NCBI RefSeq assembly: GCF_003031585.1
Contig: NZ_PWAA01000022.1
Span: forward strand, 248,001 to 312,000
Direction: 5' to 3'
Origin: Thalassobius sp. I31.1
GTDB taxonomy: Bacteria; Pseudomonadota; Alphaproteobacteria; Rhodobacterales; Rhodobacteraceae
DNA length: 64,000 bases
This document shows positions 16,410-24,697 of the stretch, in pieces (the stretch's first letter is position 1; each line of letters starts with the position of its first letter). The notes under the pieces are model-generated. The model worked only from the letters and a program-made list of their open reading frames with translations, made no database searches and had not been told where the DNA came from. Both the position numbers and the translations under genes were made by a program.

Positions 16410-17663
16410 ATGAAACGCGCTTTGCTTGAAAACTGGGCCCTGTTTGCGGCCATGATGATGTTGATGGTGGCCAATGGGTTGCTGGCGACATTGCTGACGA
16501 TCCGCGGCGCGGGCCTTGGCTTCAGCGATCTGACGATCTCTCTGATGCAGGGGGCCTATCCGCTGGGCGCGTTGATCGGCACCATGGTCGCCCCGCGCCT
16601 GATTGAGAAGGTTGGTCATATCCGGGCGTTTTCGGCGCTTGCGTCCCTGGTCTCTATTGCGGCGATTATTCACCTTCTGACCGGCGATCCCTTCAGCTGG
16701 TCTGCGATGCGCTTTCTCGGTGGTTTCTGTTACCCCGGGCTTTATGTGATCACGGAAAGCTGGCTGAACGCGAAATCCGACAATAAGATCCGCGGCCAGG
16801 TGCTGTCGGTTTATCTGGTGATCCAGCTTGCTGGGCCTGCGGTGGGCACGGCGATGGTTGGCCTGCCAGACCCGTCGGGGAACCTGTTGTTTGCGCTGGT
16901 GTCGATCCTGATTTCCCTGTCGATTGTGCCGCTTTTGCTAAGCAACATCCGCGCGCCGGAATATGAGGCACCAGAACGCATGCCGGTGCCAAAGCTGATG
17001 AAGGTCTCGCCCATGGCGGTGATCGGGATCGTCTTGATGAGTTTCGCAGTCGCGGCCTGGTATATCTCCCTGCCGCTATATGCCCTGCGCCAGGGGTTCA
17101 CCAATGCCCAGGCCGGGGGCGCGCTGGTGGTGGCGCTGATCGCGGGGGCTGTGTTGCAATACCCAATGGGCTGGCTGTCGGACCGGATGGACAGGCGCCT
17201 GGTGGTGATCGGGCTGGCGCTGGCGGGGATCGCAGGCGCGGTCTGGCTGGCGGTGGATATGCGGCCCTCAGTCGTGACCTGGGGGTTTGCTCTGATCGCG
17301 GCGGCAACATTGCCTGCCTATGGAATCCTGGTGGCGCATACCAATGATCAGCTGCGACCGGCGCAGATTGTGCCTGCCAGTGGGACCATGGTCTTTCTGC
17401 TGAACCTTGGCCTGCTGGGCGGCACGCTGATCGGGCCGAACATGATTTCACTGCTGGATGGGCGCGGTTTGCAGGTGCTGCTGGCGGTGACCTGCGGGGC
17501 GGTTGTCCTGTGGGGCGTGACCCGTCGTATTCAGGAAGACGCACCGGAAGACACGGTGGATATGCAGGCGATGGGTGTGATTGGCGCAGCCCATGGCGGC
17601 GTCATGCAGGCCGAGGCCTGGGCGGAAGCTGCGGAAGAAGCTGAGGAACAGGCAGCAGATTAA
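16410..17663 (+). CDS. Major facilitator superfamily transporter
   Basis: A 417-residue inner-membrane protein with about 12 hydrophobic helices in two halves. The N-terminal part (ENWALFAAMMMLMVANGLL), the GAYPLGALIGTMVAPRLIEKVGH loop between helices 2 and 3 and the FCYPGLYVITESWLNAK stretch resemble the YcaD-like MFS group. The cytoplasmic loop near residue 190 is charged. A second signature loop, MGWLSDRMDRR, appears near residue 253. The C-terminal 40 residues are an Ala/Glu-rich soluble tail. The substrate cannot be told from sequence. No linked enzyme gene suggests a pathway. Confidence 0.87.
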   Translation: MKRALLENWALFAAMMMLMVANGLLATLLTIRGAGLGFSDLTISLMQGAYPLGALIGTMVAPRLIEKVGHIRAFSALASLVSIAAIIHLLTGDPFSWSAMRFLGGFCYPGLYVITESWLNAKSDNKIRGQVLSVYLVIQLAGPAVGTAMVGLPDPSGNLLFALVSILISLSIVPLLLSNIRAPEYEAPERMPVPKLMKVSPMAVIGIVLMSFAVAAWYISLPLYALRQGFTNAQAGGALVVALIAGAVLQYPMGWLSDRMDRRLVVIGLALAGIAGAVWLAVDMRPSVVTWGFALIAAATLPAYGILVAHTNDQLRPAQIVPASGTMVFLLNLGLLGGTLIGPNMISLLDGRGLQVLLAVTCGAVVLWGVTRRIQEDAPEDTVDMQAMGVIGAAHGGVMQAEAWAEAAEEAEEQAAD

Positions 17664-17993
17664 CCCGCGCAGGGCGGCCCCCGGGCGGTTGTTTTTCGTC
17701 TGCTGTGATCAGGATCGTCATTGCCGTTTACAAAAAAGGCGGCGCCGCCATCCGGAACCCCACGATTCAGGGTTTTCACCCCTGTGTGAGAAAGCTTTTT
17801 CACGGTCCCTGGAGTGTTTTAAGTTCCAATCAGGACGTTTCCGTTGGTGCAGGTCTGGTGGCCTGCTGGTGTCATGACGGGGATGAATATGCCCGTGAGA
17901 GATTGAGGAAAGGTGACATGGGCGTACGTTGTCGGCTACGCAGCTAATGGCAGCATCGCGCCTAAAGTTGTCAGTGCTGGCTTTGCACGAATG
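17664..17993. other. Gene-free spacer between MFS and LRR genes
   Basis: I find no supported gene in these 330 bases. There is a perfect 12-base GC palindrome GGCGGCGCCGCC near 17738-17749. Short open frames on the plus strand lack ribosome sites and any recognisable protein. The spacer probably contains the end of the MFS transcript. Confidence 0.55.
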
Positions 17994-18710
17994 TCAGCTT
18001 TTGAGGCTTACTATGAGCTGTTTTCCTGCAAATGCATGCTTGATGTGCTCGTGCCCAATGAGAGCTTGCTGTACCTCACCTGTCGTCATCCTGCCGCAAG
18101 CTTCGATTACAAGATGCTCGAGCTTTGGGAAAGAGTTCTTTAGGTTTCCTAAAACCTGGAGATTGCGACAACGAGCGATCGTCAGCTTTTTTACATTTGG
18201 ACAGTTTCCAAAACCCTCGAGGCTTACGATATTGCTCCAATAAACTCCGAGTTCCGCCAAGCTGTTAGGTAACTCAAACTGGAAAGCATTGTTGGCAGCA
18301 ACTTTGAAGCGCCATAAGTTTATCATTTTGAGATTTGCGAGTGCAGAAAGGCCTGTGTCTTTCTTGTGGTGCTCGACAACCAGATGTCGAACGGATGCTA
18401 GCCTTTGGAAATTGATTGGCGGGCGTTTGCCGGAAATTCTGAAATGTGTCAGATGAGGCAAGCTATAGATACTTGATAAATCATCTAATTTTATGTCCCA
18501 AAGTGCCACGCTTGTTAGGTTGGGCATCTTCTGGAAGCTAAAAAGATCGGTTTCTTGAAGCTCCGGGTAACGTCCAAAAATACCGGTTAGGCCGCGTGCC
18601 AACACCTCTTCAATACATGCTTGGAGACGCTCAGTCTCCAAGCCAATCGCTGGTGCGCCCCAGGTATCGGGGGAATAGAGGAATCCACATTCATCTCGAG
18701 CTATGGGCAT
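17994..18710 (-). CDS. Leucine-rich-repeat-like protein
   Basis: A 238-residue protein built of degenerate leucine-rich-like repeats of about 21-24 residues (for example LTSVALWDIKLDDLSSI, LAELGVYWSNIVSLEGF, NVKKLTIARCRNLQVLGNL, LEHLVIEACGRMTTGEV). ATG 18710 has a TGGAG ribosome site. There is no signal peptide or membrane helix, so it is probably cytoplasmic. The gene is AT-richer than neighbours, and codon choice differs, suggesting transfer. LRR proteins bind other proteins; the partner here is unknown. The N-terminal 40 residues are not repeat-like. It stands alone, with long gene-free spacers on both sides. Confidence 0.68.
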   Translation of the reverse strand: MPIARDECGFLYSPDTWGAPAIGLETERLQACIEEVLARGLTGIFGRYPELQETDLFSFQKMPNLTSVALWDIKLDDLSSIYSLPHLTHFRISGKRPPINFQRLASVRHLVVEHHKKDTGLSALANLKMINLWRFKVAANNAFQFELPNSLAELGVYWSNIVSLEGFGNCPNVKKLTIARCRNLQVLGNLKNSFPKLEHLVIEACGRMTTGEVQQALIGHEHIKHAFAGKQLIVSLKS

Positions 18711-19081
18711 ACCGGTTATTCTCCAATGGTCTCAAAACTGTTTCACAAGTTGGGAGGTTGGTACATAGCGGAGATCTACACTAAAACATCTTTGATGTTC
18801 TACACATTCAGGTCTCCCGGTATTTCTGTCTTGGGGCTGAGTGGCACATCCTGAACAGGGTCACGCAAGAATGCGTCGTTATTTCGGGGAGATTCGTAAA
18901 ATCCGAACCTGAGCTTCGATTTTGTGAAAGAATCTTCGAGTGATTTGTGAGAAATGCCGGAAATTCCACCGTTGATCCTGAAAAAGCAGCACATCTTGCG
19001 AAGAAATTCGCGTCAGGCGGGAGGATACTGCATCAGCTACACAACCGGGGAACCGGTCACTTACACTCTTTGGGGGCTCTC
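18711..19081. other. Gene-free spacer upstream of dgcN
   Basis: These 371 bases hold no gene I can support. A 64-codon minus-strand frame (18800-18994) lacks a ribosome site and matches nothing I know. The segment should carry the promoters for dgcN to the right and the LRR gene to the left. A GGGGG ribosome site lies just before the dgcN ATG. Confidence 0.55.
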
Positions 19082-20083
19082 ATGATCAAAACGCCTTATC
19101 TCCTTTTCCTCGGTGACGCACCGGATCAGCTTGCTGCGAAAGTGGCGCAGGGCATCAAAGACTGGCGCCCGGACAATGCCGTTGGCCAGTTCCGTCTGGA
19201 AGGCTGCGGTGCCGATGTTGGCCTGACCGACATGACCCTGGAAGAAGCCAAAGCCGCTGGCGCGAAAACCCTGGTGATTGGCGTGGCCAACCGTGGCGGC
19301 GTGATTTCCAAAGCCTGGAAGAAGGTTCTGGTTCAGGCGCTGGAAGAAGGTTTTGACCTGGCGTCGGGCCTGCACAACCTGCTGCGCGACGAAGAAGATC
19401 TGGTGGCGGTTGCCAAAGCCTGCGGTCAGGAACTGCACGATGTGCGCGTGCCTGAGGTCGATTACCCGATCGCCAATGGTGTGGCCCGTAAAGGCAAGCG
19501 TTGCCTGGCGGTTGGCACAGATTGTTCCGTTGGTAAGATGTATACCGCCCTGGCTGTGGATAAGGAAATGAAGGCCCGTGGGATGAATTCTTCCTTCCGT
19601 GCCACCGGCCAGACCGGCATTCTGATCACCGGTGATGGTGTTCCTCTGGATGCGGTGATTGCGGACTTCATGGCGGGTTCTGTTGAATATGTGACACCCG
19701 ACAATGACGATGATCACTGGGATCACATTGAAGGCCAGGGGAGCCTGTTCCACATCTCTTATTCCGGTGTGACCATGGCGTTGATCCATGGCGGTCAGCC
19801 AGATGCGCTGATCCTGTGTCACGAGCCAACCCGCGATCACATGCGTGGTCTGCCGGGCCGTGATGTGCCAACACTGGAAGCCCTGCGTGAAATCGCACTG
19901 CCAATGGCGAAAATGTCCAACCCGAACTGTCAGGTTGTCGGCATTTCTGTGAACACCCAGCACCTGTCTGAAGACGATGCTGTGGCGTATTTGGCGGATG
20001 TTGAAAGCAAAATGGGTCTGCCTGCTGTTGATCCGTTCCGTCAGGGCGCGGCACGTCTGGTCGACGCTTTGAATGCAGTGTAA
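19082..20083 (+). CDS. dgcN: D-glutamate N-acetyltransferase DgcN (DUF1611)
   Basis: A 333-residue DUF1611-family protein. ATG 19082 is chosen because the protein then starts MIKTPYLLFLGDAPDQ, like its relatives; the frame extends 45 codons further without conservation. CLAVGTDCSVGKMYTALA (about 141-158) is the P-loop-like nucleotide-binding segment of DUF1611, and FRATGQTGILITGDGVPLD follows. DgcN is described as acetylating D-glutamate to N-acetyl-D-glutamate, the first step of a D-Glu catabolic route. dgcA begins nine bases after the stop and a D-amino-acid transaminase comes next, so the three are probably one operon. The annotation rests on family plus this gene order. Confidence 0.85.
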   Translation: MIKTPYLLFLGDAPDQLAAKVAQGIKDWRPDNAVGQFRLEGCGADVGLTDMTLEEAKAAGAKTLVIGVANRGGVISKAWKKVLVQALEEGFDLASGLHNLLRDEEDLVAVAKACGQELHDVRVPEVDYPIANGVARKGKRCLAVGTDCSVGKMYTALAVDKEMKARGMNSSFRATGQTGILITGDGVPLDAVIADFMAGSVEYVTPDNDDDHWDHIEGQGSLFHISYSGVTMALIHGGQPDALILCHEPTRDHMRGLPGRDVPTLEALREIALPMAKMSNPNCQVVGISVNTQHLSEDDAVAYLADVESKMGLPAVDPFRQGAARLVDALNAV

Positions 20084-20092
20084 GACAATCCC

Positions 20093-21058
20093 ATGAAAAG
20101 ATTTGTCACAGCTGATACCTTCCGTTTGGCGGAAGTGTTCACCATTTCACGGGGCTCGCGCACAGAAGCGCGGGTTCTGACCTGTCACCTGGATGACGGC
20201 ACACACAAAGCGTGGGGCGAATGTGTGCCCTATGCGCGTTACGGCGAAACGCTGGACAGCGTGACGGCTGAGATTAACGGCCTGCCGGAAAGCTTCACGC
20301 GCCAGGATCTGTATGACCTTTTGCCTGCGGGTGCTGCGCGAAATGCAGTGGATTGCGCGCTTTGGGATCTGGAATGCAAACGCGCGGGAAAACGTGCTTG
20401 GGAGTTGGCGGGTCTTGCAGTCCCCACGCCTGAGATCACGGCCTATACCCTGTCCTTGGCCGAGCCTGAACAAATGCGGGTCTCTGCGGCGAAACATGCG
20501 CATCGTCCGCTGTTGAAGATCAAACTTGGCACGGAAGATGACATGAAACGTCTTGAAGCCGTGCGAGCGGGTGCGCCAAAATCCAACATCATCGTGGATG
20601 CGAATGAAGGTTGGTCCGCGGAGGTGTACTCAGAACTTGCCCCGCATCTTGTGCGCCTTGGTGTGCAATTGGTGGAACAACCGATGCCAGCGGGTGCCGA
20701 TGATATGTTGGCTGAGATTGAACGCCCGCTGCCAGTGTGTGCTGATGAAAGCTGTCATGATCGCAGCAGTCTGCCAGGCCTGAAAGGCAAATACGATGTG
20801 GTGAACATCAAGCTTGATAAAACCGGCGGTCTGACCGAAGCCCTCGCCCTGCGCGATGAGGCTCTAGATCAGAGCTATAAGGTGATGGTTGGCTGTATGG
20901 TTGGCTCAAGCCTTGCCATGGCGCCGGCGCAAATCGTGGCACAAGGCGCGATGGTAACGGACCTTGACGGACCGCTTCTATTGGCCGAAGACCGGGATCA
21001 CGCATTGAAATTTGACGAGGCCGGGGTCCACGCACCCGAGGCCGCACTTTGGGGGTAA
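20093..21058 (+). CDS. dgcA: N-acetyl-D-glutamate racemase DgcA (enolase superfamily)
   Basis: A 321-residue enolase-superfamily protein of the mandelate racemase/dipeptide epimerase type. The LLKIKLG strand (about 141-147) contains the KxK general base, and the metal ligands are in IIVDANEGW (about 161-169), VEQPMP and a CADESC strand. A second lysine lies in VVNIKLDKTGG. The fold could also be called L-Ala-D/L-Glu epimerase from homology alone. Adjacent dgcN supports the N-acetyl-D-Glu to N-acetyl-L-Glu racemase role. It starts nine bases after dgcN and ends four bases before the transaminase start. Confidence 0.85.
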   Translation: MKRFVTADTFRLAEVFTISRGSRTEARVLTCHLDDGTHKAWGECVPYARYGETLDSVTAEINGLPESFTRQDLYDLLPAGAARNAVDCALWDLECKRAGKRAWELAGLAVPTPEITAYTLSLAEPEQMRVSAAKHAHRPLLKIKLGTEDDMKRLEAVRAGAPKSNIIVDANEGWSAEVYSELAPHLVRLGVQLVEQPMPAGADDMLAEIERPLPVCADESCHDRSSLPGLKGKYDVVNIKLDKTGGLTEALALRDEALDQSYKVMVGCMVGSSLAMAPAQIVAQGAMVTDLDGPLLLAEDRDHALKFDEAGVHAPEAALWG

Positions 21059-21062
21059 TCAC

Positions 21063-21923
21063 ATGAGCCGTACAGTCTATGTAAACGGGCAGTATCTGCC
21101 GGAAGAAGACGCCACTGTTTCCATCTTTGACCGTGGGTTCCTGATGGCGGACGCCGTCTATGAAGTGACCAGCGTGTTGGATGGCAAACTGATTGCTTAT
21201 GATGGGCATGTGGAACGTCTGTGGCGGTCTCTGAAAGAACTGGACATGGCAGCACCCTGCACGCCGGAAGAACTGTTGGACATCCACCGCGAACTGGTTG
21301 CACGCAACGGGATTGTCGAAGGTCTGGTGTATCTTCAGGTGTCTCGTGGGTCTGATGGTGATCGTGACTTTGTGTTCCCGTCCTCTGACACAAAGCCGAC
21401 GCTTGTGCTGTTTACCCAGAATAAACCGGGCCTTGCGGATAGTCCTGCGGCGAAAAAGGGCGCGAAGATCATTTCTATTGATGACATCCGCTGGGGCCGT
21501 CGCGACATCAAAACCGTGCAGTTGCTGTACCCTTCCATGGGTAAGATGATGGCGAAGGCTGCGGGCTGCGATGATGCCTGGCTGGTTGAGGATGGTCACG
21601 TGACCGAAGGTACCTCCAACAACGCTTATATCGTCAAGGGCGGCAAGATCATCACCCGTCCGCTGTCCAACGACATTCTGCATGGGATCACGCGCGAGGC
21701 GGTTCTGCGTTTCGCAGCCGAAGCCCAGATGGAAGTGGAAGAACGCCTGTTCACCATTGAGGAAGCGAAGGAAGCGGATGAGGCGTTTACAACGTCTGCG
21801 TCAGCCTTTGTTATGCCAGTGGTTGAGATCGACGGCGTGGCGCTGGGCGATGGCACGCCAGGTTCCGTGGCCCCACGCCTGCGCGAGATCTATATCGATG
21901 AGATGCGCAAGTCTGCGATCTGA
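21063..21923 (+). CDS. dat: D-amino-acid transaminase
   Basis: A 286-residue fold-IV PLP enzyme. The start is ATG 21063 (MSRTVYVNGQYLPEEDATVS). Visible landmarks are the FDRGFLMADAVYEVT block, an IKTVQLLYPSMGKMMAKAAG segment carrying the PLP-binding lysine, and EGTSNNAYIVKGGKI with the phosphate-binding glutamate neighbourhood. It exchanges the amino group between D-amino acids and 2-oxo acids, typically D-Ala plus 2-oxoglutarate to pyruvate plus D-Glu. Downstream of dgcN-dgcA, it would supply D-Glu to that pathway. A strong terminator follows at 21946-21972. Confidence 0.88.
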   Translation: MSRTVYVNGQYLPEEDATVSIFDRGFLMADAVYEVTSVLDGKLIAYDGHVERLWRSLKELDMAAPCTPEELLDIHRELVARNGIVEGLVYLQVSRGSDGDRDFVFPSSDTKPTLVLFTQNKPGLADSPAAKKGAKIISIDDIRWGRRDIKTVQLLYPSMGKMMAKAAGCDDAWLVEDGHVTEGTSNNAYIVKGGKIITRPLSNDILHGITREAVLRFAAEAQMEVEERLFTIEEAKEADEAFTTSASAFVMPVVEIDGVALGDGTPGSVAPRLREIYIDEMRKSAI

Positions 21924-21945
21924 TCACACCCTCTAAAGTGAATAA

Positions 21946-21975
21946 AAAGCCCGCGTCAGTCACGCGGGCTTTTTT
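21946..21975. terminator. Rho-independent terminator of the dgcN-dgcA-dat operon
   Basis: AAAGCCCGCGT and ACGCGGGCTTT arms close a five-base loop, followed by a T run. The A-rich left side lets it act in both directions. Its right edge abuts the stop codon of the convergent frameshifted gene at 21977. Confidence 0.88.
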
Positions 21976-21976
21976 A

Positions 21977-22371
21977 TTATGGGTTGTAGTTAAAATTGAA
22001 ACAGCCGCTTGTGGGGTCATAGCCCCGGTGCAACCCGTAGTGGCGATTTTTCATGTCTTCAGGTAATTCGAAAGTCATACAGATGCGAAAATTTCCAGGG
22101 CCGTTCGCTGAATAGTCAAAGGCATCATTTGAGAACGGATCAATGAACAGATCCTCTTGAGGGCAGTTGGTGTGTGTGCCCGCTGTCTCTGGTAACTGGT
22201 GCCTATTCTGTCTGGCAAGACATCTGATATGATCTGCGGCTTCACTGACCTGGACCAGGCGCGTTGTATCGCGTATCTCCGCGCGGGGCCGCCAGATATG
22301 ATCAGGCCGGATATGATCGCAACGGCAGACATACTGCCAATGATGGCCGGCATGAGGTAATCACGCATCAT
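21977..22371 (-). pseudogene. DUF5671-partner periplasmic protein, frameshifted
   Basis: The gene starts at ATG 22371, overlapping the end of the DUF5671 gene by 11 bases. The first 28 or so codons give a membrane anchor (MPAIIGSMSAVAIISGLII). At the GGGG run 22285-22288 (CCCC on the coding strand) the frame must shift by one base. The other frame then reads AEIRDTTRLVQVSEAADHI..., a DPFSNDAFDYS stretch, FRICMTFELPED and a final CFNFNYNP, ending at TAA 21977. One added C would give a clean 131-residue protein of the type that often follows DUF5671 in Rhodobacterales. As read, it is broken. Confidence 0.72.
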
Positions 22372-22987
22372 CGTCTCTCCCGATCTGGTTGCGGAAGTAA
22401 CCGATGATGGCTGTTGCGACGGTTGCGAGAATGGCGGATTTGATTGCAAAGGGCATGGAGAGCGCGCCCTGTAGAAGCCGGTAAATCAGGCTTACCAGGT
22501 CACCCAGAATAATACCTGCGGCGGCGAACATTGCGAGATAGCCCAGCCACTTTCGTACCAGTGACCTTCGCTTACCTGGCGCTGCTGCTATGTCACGTGA
22601 TAAGCGCATATGCAGCCAGACGAACACTGGGGTTGTTACAATCAGGGAGGCGGTGGAAAACCGTATGCTGTTTCGTATCCAGGGGCGTATTGTGTCGTCG
22701 CTAAAGATGGCATCCACGGCGTGAAACAGCAGCGTGGTCATATGCCAGGCTGTCCAGCCAAGCGTGCCAAACAGAAGCAGATAAAAAAATGCCTCACGGG
22801 CGGAAAGTTGCGGGCGGGGGCGCGGAATGGGCGGGGAAAACGGGCTGTCGACCCAGGCGGCAAGGGCTTGTCTGATTTCCTGTTCATCCCAGCCTGCATC
22901 ATGCAGTGCCTGTTGAATATCTGCACGGCTGTGCCCGGCTTTTAAGGCATCGCGGGTAAATTCCGCAAGTTGATCTGAATGTCGCAT
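22361..22987 (-). CDS. DUF5671 domain membrane protein
   Basis: A 208-residue protein. Residues 1-45 form a small helical region (LAEFTRDALKAGHSRADI, ALHDAGWDEQEIRQALAAW), a UBA-like motif common in this family. Four transmembrane helices follow, near 65-90, 105-125, 148-170 and 180-200; together these are the DUF5671 domain. Function is unknown. The C-terminus ends with a short basic-acidic tail. It precedes, and overlaps by 11 bases, a frameshifted gene for the usual anchored partner protein. The promoter should lie in the 157-base spacer shared with the CaiB-family gene. Confidence 0.8.
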   Translation of the reverse strand: MRHSDQLAEFTRDALKAGHSRADIQQALHDAGWDEQEIRQALAAWVDSPFSPPIPRPRPQLSAREAFFYLLLFGTLGWTAWHMTTLLFHAVDAIFSDDTIRPWIRNSIRFSTASLIVTTPVFVWLHMRLSRDIAAAPGKRRSLVRKWLGYLAMFAAAGIILGDLVSLIYRLLQGALSMPFAIKSAILATVATAIIGYFRNQIGRDDDA

Positions 22988-23144
22988 AAATAATCCTCAT
23001 AGTTGTGGATACACCTACTAAGTCGGTTGTTTACTGTCAATGCGGTGGCATGCGCACTGTCGCGAACATTGCCGTAAACAGGACAGATCACGCGGGAAAA
23101 TGCGCCGAGCTTTGCTGTGAAATGCAGCACTGGGAGGATGTGGC

Positions 23145-24329
23145 ATGCGGTTTCTTGAGGGTGTGCGTGTTCTGGATCTGACACATGTGTATGCGGGCCC
23201 GTTTTGTGCCCATCAGATGGGGGCGATGGGGGCGGAGGTCATCAAGATCGAAGCACCGGACAAGCCGGATATGACGCGAGCGGAAGGTGCGGATGCGGAA
23301 GCCAATGCACGCGGTTACGGTCTGGGGTATCAGGCGCATGCGGGGGGCAAGAAATCCCTTCTGCTGGATCTGAAAGCCCCTGAGGGCCAGGCGGTGTTCG
23401 CAAAGCTTGTCGCCAGTGCCGATGTCGTTGTGCAGAACTACACGAGCCATTGTCTGGAAGATCTGGGGCTTTTGCCGGAACAGCTGGCGCAGCATAATCC
23501 CAAGCTGATTTACTGTATGTTGTCGGGGTTCGGGCGCACCGGCCCTAAGGCCAATGACCCGGCCTATGACAATGTCATTCAGGCGTTTTCCGGCATGATG
23601 GCCAGCAATGGTACACCCGACACAGGCCCCGTGCGCATCGGCCCGCCGGTGGTGGATTATGGCACCGGGTTACAGGCGGCGATGGCGATTTCATCGGCTT
23701 TGTTTGCGCGGGAACGTACCGGGCAGGGCGCGGTGATTGATGTGTCGATGCTGGATGCGGCTTTGATGTTGATGTCTGCCAATGTGGTGGCGACCCAGGC
23801 CACGGGTCAGGCTCCGCGCCCGAACGGGAACCGGGATAAGGAATATGCCTGCTACGGAGCTTATGAGACGGCGGACGGCACGCTGATGGTTGGGGCCTAT
23901 ACCAATGCGCAGGCGGCGGATCTGATGGCTGCGCTGGGGGACGCGGCGCGGGCAGAGGCGATTGCAGCGACGCCCCGCGCGGCTTTGGGTGAACGTGTGG
24001 CTGAGGATGAAACCTGGCTTGAGGCGCGCCTGATGGAAAAGACCGCGGCGGAATGGGAAGGGCTTCTGAATGCGCAACATGTGCCCGCAGCGCGCGTGCG
24101 GCGGATCGAGGAAGCCTTGCAGGAAACACAGCTGGAAGGGCGTGCGGTTCTTCAGGATGTCGGGAATGATCTGCGCCTGCCAGGGGCCGGGTTCATCGCC
24201 GGGGACGCGACGCCTGTGGTGGGCCAGGCCGCGCCAAACGCCGGGGTGGACAGCCGGGCGGTTCTTGAAAACCTCGGGCTGGAAGCAGCAGAGATCGACG
24301 TATTGTTCCGCGCGGGTGTCAGCGCATAA
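23145..24329 (+). CDS. CaiB/BaiF family CoA-transferase
   Basis: A 394-residue class III CoA-transferase. The N-terminus MRFLEGVRVLDLTHVYAGPFC and GAEVIKIEAPDKPDMTR match the family start, followed by GGKKSLLLDLKAPEGQ and CMLSGFGRTGP. The catalytic aspartate should lie in the region around DNVIQAFSGMMA. VIDVSMLDAALMLM is another conserved block. Members move CoA between acyl-CoA and a free acid such as oxalate, carnitine, succinate or mesaconate; sequence alone does not choose the acids here. A GGGAGG ribosome site precedes ATG 23145. The gene appears to be transcribed alone. Confidence 0.88.
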   Translation: MRFLEGVRVLDLTHVYAGPFCAHQMGAMGAEVIKIEAPDKPDMTRAEGADAEANARGYGLGYQAHAGGKKSLLLDLKAPEGQAVFAKLVASADVVVQNYTSHCLEDLGLLPEQLAQHNPKLIYCMLSGFGRTGPKANDPAYDNVIQAFSGMMASNGTPDTGPVRIGPPVVDYGTGLQAAMAISSALFARERTGQGAVIDVSMLDAALMLMSANVVATQATGQAPRPNGNRDKEYACYGAYETADGTLMVGAYTNAQAADLMAALGDAARAEAIAATPRAALGERVAEDETWLEARLMEKTAAEWEGLLNAQHVPAARVRRIEEALQETQLEGRAVLQDVGNDLRLPGAGFIAGDATPVVGQAAPNAGVDSRAVLENLGLEAAEIDVLFRAGVSA

Positions 24330-24352
24330 AAAACGGGGGCAGATTGCCCCCG
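24327..24352 (-). terminator. Rho-independent terminator of the DUF1244 operon
   Basis: CGGGGGCA and TGCCCCCG arms close a three-base loop (24334-24352). On the minus strand the hairpin is followed by six T residues, ending the amidohydrolase-DUF1244 transcript. It overlaps the stop region of the CaiB-family gene. Confidence 0.8.
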
Positions 24353-24367
24353 GATGAATGCGGCTGA

Positions 24368-24685
24368 TCAGTCCTTTTCTTTCAGAACATTTTCTGCAAA
24401 AGCGACCTCAAATTCAGCCTGTTTCGCGGGGCTTGCGTCGGACTGGTATTTCTCTTTCCATTCCGCCGTGGACATGCCGTAAAACGCCACGCGGCCTTCT
24501 TCTTTGTCCATCTCGATGCCGCGTTCAACGGCGGCTTCCTGATACCAGCGGGACAGGCAATTGCGGCAGAAACCAGCAAGGTTCATCATGTCGATGTTCT
24601 GCACATCCAGGCGATCTTCCATCAGGTGTTTTTGCAGGCGGCGGAAAGCGGCGGCTTCGATTTCAATACGGGTCTGGTCGTCCAT
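24368..24685 (-). CDS. DUF1244 domain protein
   Basis: A 105-residue protein of the DUF1244 family. MNLAGFCRNCLSRWY (about 34-48) is its signature, with a CxxC pair, and later MSTAEWKEKYQ. ATG 24685 is favoured over ATG 24691 because AGGAG then has better spacing and relatives begin MDDQTRIE. Function is unknown; the paired cysteines suggest metal or redox chemistry. It follows the N-formylglutamate amidohydrolase gene by a few bases, and both end at the terminator at 24334-24352. Confidence 0.87.
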   Translation of the reverse strand: MDDQTRIEIEAAAFRRLQKHLMEDRLDVQNIDMMNLAGFCRNCLSRWYQEAAVERGIEMDKEEGRVAFYGMSTAEWKEKYQSDASPAKQAEFEVAFAENVLKEKD

Positions 24686-24697
24686 GGTCATGGCTCC

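Noticed and set aside
18800-18994. 64-codon minus-strand frame upstream of dgcN
   Set aside because: No ribosome site and no recognisable similarity; may be chance.
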